From Cymbidium sinense (taxonomy: Eukaryota > Streptophyta > Magnoliopsida > Asparagales > Orchidaceae), in contig CM038228.1 of assembly GCA_021442155.1 (NCBI GenBank), positions 87,312,114 to 87,376,113 of the forward strand: a DNA stretch of 64,000 nt. Reading direction: 5' to 3'. Of the stretch, positions 61,201 through 64,000 are shown piece by piece (within the stretch, counting starts at the first letter, position 1; each line of letters starts with the position of its first letter). Below the pieces are notes generated by a model. The model was not told the DNA's origin. It did not search any database and saw only the letters and a program-made list of their open reading frames with translations. A program made the position numbers and the translations under genes.

Positions 61201-64000
61201 AAGCAAGTGTTGTGTTCTTTTCAAATGAACTATACACTTTGCCAAATCCTATTCAAAACTATGCTAAAAGAGAAGAGAATGAAAGCCACACAATACACAT
61301 CTTTATATTTTTACTCACATGTAAGATCATAAATAATTATAAGTAGCACACCTTTTAGTTTTAATGTTTGATTTATAAATTTTGAAAATAATTTTTGAAT
61401 TTAATAGTGATAATAGCCATTCATATTTTTATTTTAGCCAAAACATACAATTTAACATAAAGAAAATATTTCATAGAATGAATGCATGATTTTCATATGA
61501 CATATACATTTAGCATGCTAGGAAAGAAATAAAGTAATGAAAGCTATGTAAATTCATTCACCCTAGTTAATTCCTAAAGACAATCCTATGGAATAGAATT
61601 ATTTAAAGTAAATCAATTTTTTTTAAAGAGAGTTTGAATTTTGCTTGAGTTTGACTTCAATTTGAGAAATGTGAAAAGGTTTCCTGGTCCTAACCCATTC
61701 CCACATGTGTATGATATTTTTTGTTTAATTTTTAGGTGATTAAATGATTTTTTAATTTTGATTAGGTTAAGGTGTACATTAAGTGTATTAATTACCCCTT
61801 ACCTATACCACTTTAACATACTTAATCAAATAATTATGATCCAATGATATGACATAAAATCACATAAGGGATTTAAATCAGCAATGCACCTACGAAGACA
61901 AGGGCCGAATGCATTTGGCTCACAATTAATGATTAACTAAGCTAAAGGGTTTAAGTTAAGTAGTTTCATAACCCTTCCGACACATGTGAGTTGTATTTTG
62001 ATTTTCTTAAGTCACTTAGGTTATTAAACACCTAAGCATCTACCCAAGATGGATTGATTAAGTTCTGGAATGTTTTGAATTTTTTTATTAAATTAATTAA
62101 GCAAGTGATTAGGGGATTAGCCCTTAATTAAGTTTGGATTAAGGAAGGCAAGGGTTTTAGGAAATGGCTTAGGAAAATTCCATAAACCCATTCCATAAAC
62201 CTCTTCCCTTCTTAAGTAAGGCTTAATTGACTTAATAAAAGGATTAAACCTCTATTCATATGCTTAATTGCCCTTAATTATATAAAGGGAGTAATTAAGG
62301 GTTCATTAATTGATCTCTCTAATTAAACTATCAATAAATACCAAGAAAATTAGGGGAGGCAGAAGTCATCCCCCTAAATTCACATGAGAAGTTTGAGATT
62401 AATTAGTGGGATAATTAAGGAGTAATTAAGGTTATTAAGTTTTCATTAAAACCATAATTAAGGATAATACACTATTCAAAATCCAGTGAAATTAATTTTA
62501 GAATATTCTCCTCTAAATTATCTTTCCAATATTTTTTACCTTATAATTTTAGGATTTCTCTAGAATTAGTTAAGAAATTATAAAGATTCAGTGATTAAGG
62601 AGAGTTAATTAAATCCCTAATTAAAATAGCTAATCCCATCGGCGCCACATGGAGACTGACGTGGCGCACACTTTCCATGTGGCATGACGGGAGAGGCTAA
62701 GTTATCACATCATAGCACCATGTTGGCGATGCTACGCACTTTCTCCTCACCCATCTGATCTAAGATCGGATGGTTGAGATAAAGCCCGTGGTATTAAAGG
62801 ATTAATCTGATATTCCTATGCATCTTGATCATGGGCGTCCATCCAAAATGCGTGGATGGATGGCCCATGATCCGTCCTTGAGCTCGCCTATGGGAGATGG
62901 CCACCGTCCATCTTCTAGGGCAAGATCTGAGCTCAGATTGAGCTCAAACTTTGCCCACACCATCTAAGAGTAGAGGGGAGAAGATCTAACAGCTAGTTTT
63001 TCATGAAGCAAAATTCTCTTTCACAAAGGACCACACCATGGCTAATTTAAGCTTTCATTGAGGGCATACCTCACCGGAGGCTATCACCGGTGCTCGAATT
63101 CATTGAGGTAGCTTCATCTAGTGGAGATAAAGCCCTGTTGAAGATTTGAGATGATTTGGTTGAGTGGATCTTCCTATGGACAAAGCTCTCCTCCAATTGG
63201 GCTCGACCTTGATCAAGATAACTTCTCCCTTTCCTTTGGAACTTGGATGAAGCTTGATGCAAGTTCAATTAAGTCCTCGGATGAATCTTGTAAGAGGAAT
63301 TGGCATGATTTGAAGTATTGAGTAAGTTGGATTTTCACTTGAGCTCCCCTATTTTTGGTTTGAAGAAATCCGAAAATGGGGAAATGGAAAATGCTTAGGA
63401 AACCTTGGGGGAGCTTAGGATCACTTCCTCTAAGTTCCTATGCTTCAATCGAATAGGAGAGAATGAAATTCAATTGAAATTAGGGGGAGTATATCTCCCC
63501 TAGGTGAATCGGACGACTGAGCTTCCTCCTTTCATTTTGATCCAATACACCTCATTGAGTGGGTTTGTTAGGCTACTTAGGGTGGCATGGCATTTGGTTT
63601 GGCTAGGGAGAGGTAGTGGAAGGGTGCCATGTGCTTGAAATGGGTGGAAGAATGGTTCCCATGTGCCCATGTTCAAATAAGTGGTCGATTTTGACCTTGG
63701 GTTGGGTTTGGTAGACCCAAACCCAATAGGTCAAGTGGACCATGCCCATTAGTGACCATTTGGTCCACTAAGAGGATGTTAAGTATCCATGAAAAGGAAT
63801 TAACCAAATTTCAAGTGGTTTTGGATTTAGGTTACCCTATGGCCTAGCAGAAAAATGGTCATTTGGCTTGGATTTCTATTTGAATATGTTTGGTATGATA
63901 GAAAAATGGGTTGGGTCAAGTTTCAATGAATTTGGAGGTGGTTTGATATGATTTGGCTCATGTTGACCCATTTAGGTCAAAATAGGTCAACTTCAGTCAA
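58255..64000 (+). mobile_element. Large LTR-like repeat copy D, plus strand, runs off window
   Basis: Collinear with copy B from 'ggtgtacttattagggtgatgagtatgacatt' (58290) through 'ccacccgactgttggactta' (58995), one unit of the tandem repeat (60936-61045), the GC-rich patch (62639-63100) and the start of the TTGACC/GGTCAA-rich tail (63700-64000). The 3' end lies beyond the window. The left edge near 58255 is approximate because the first 30 bases differ from copies B and C. The open frame at 60928 covers the tandem-repeat unit and is not a gene. Confidence 0.75.
62639..62686. promoter_or_regulatory. GC-rich inverted-repeat patch in copy D
   Basis: CGGCGCCACATGGAG ... GACGTGGCGCACACTTTCC and ATGTGGC. 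It repeats the GGCGCCA, GTGGCGC and CCATGTGG words of the hairpin in copy B. Confidence 0.45.

Overview
This window is nuclear DNA of a flowering plant. The evidence is spliced gene structure, plant-specific transposon families (Mutator-like elements carrying a plant mobile domain, Ty1/copia and Ty3/gypsy remains) and one plant peptide-hormone precursor. The long TTGACC-rich LTR-like repeats and AT-rich spacers suggest a large repeat-rich genome, possibly a monocot such as a palm; that assignment is a guess. There are no bacterial-type operons, no CRISPR arrays, and no rRNA or tRNA genes that I could see.

The only convincing intact host gene is a three-exon phytosulfokine (PSK) precursor on the minus strand at 30537-31046. 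It encodes 88 residues with a signal peptide and a C-terminal YIYTQ hormone motif. Its exons are too short to show as one open frame. Almost everything else is repeat-derived.

Layout. 1-2866: an unassigned repeat, then a truncated copy (A) of a large LTR-like repeat. 2861-3400: a single copy of a gene-derived segment that recurs twice further on. 3400-7900: AT-rich DNA with a compound microsatellite and small foldback elements. 7900-23650: a nested transposon complex. Its base is an inverted duplication (arms about 8000-8596 plus 15864-15965, and 23040-23650). A hAT-like element (8597-15855, 8-bp target duplication) sits in the left arm, and a Mutator-like element, MULE-1 (8644-15411, perfect 9-bp duplication), sits inside that. 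A second Mutator-like element, MULE-2 (16413-22999, minus strand, perfect 9-bp duplication), sits in the loop. Both MULEs carry a decayed transposase followed by a plant mobile domain gene and end in related subterminal tandem repeats.

23754-27330: an LTR, decayed copia gag/protease and a SINE with a 14-bp target duplication. 27330-33876: AT-rich intergenic DNA containing the PSK gene. 33877-46600: three more members of the LTR family seen at 23754, the last two flanking LTR-like copy B (37606-45900). 48500-58110: a minus-strand gypsy integrase split by LTR-like copy C (49561-57728, 5-bp duplication). 58255-64000: copy D, running off the window.

The coding remains do not form a pathway. The window is best read as a record of layered insertions around one small signalling gene. 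Repeat boundaries supported by target duplications are firm; other boundaries are approximate.
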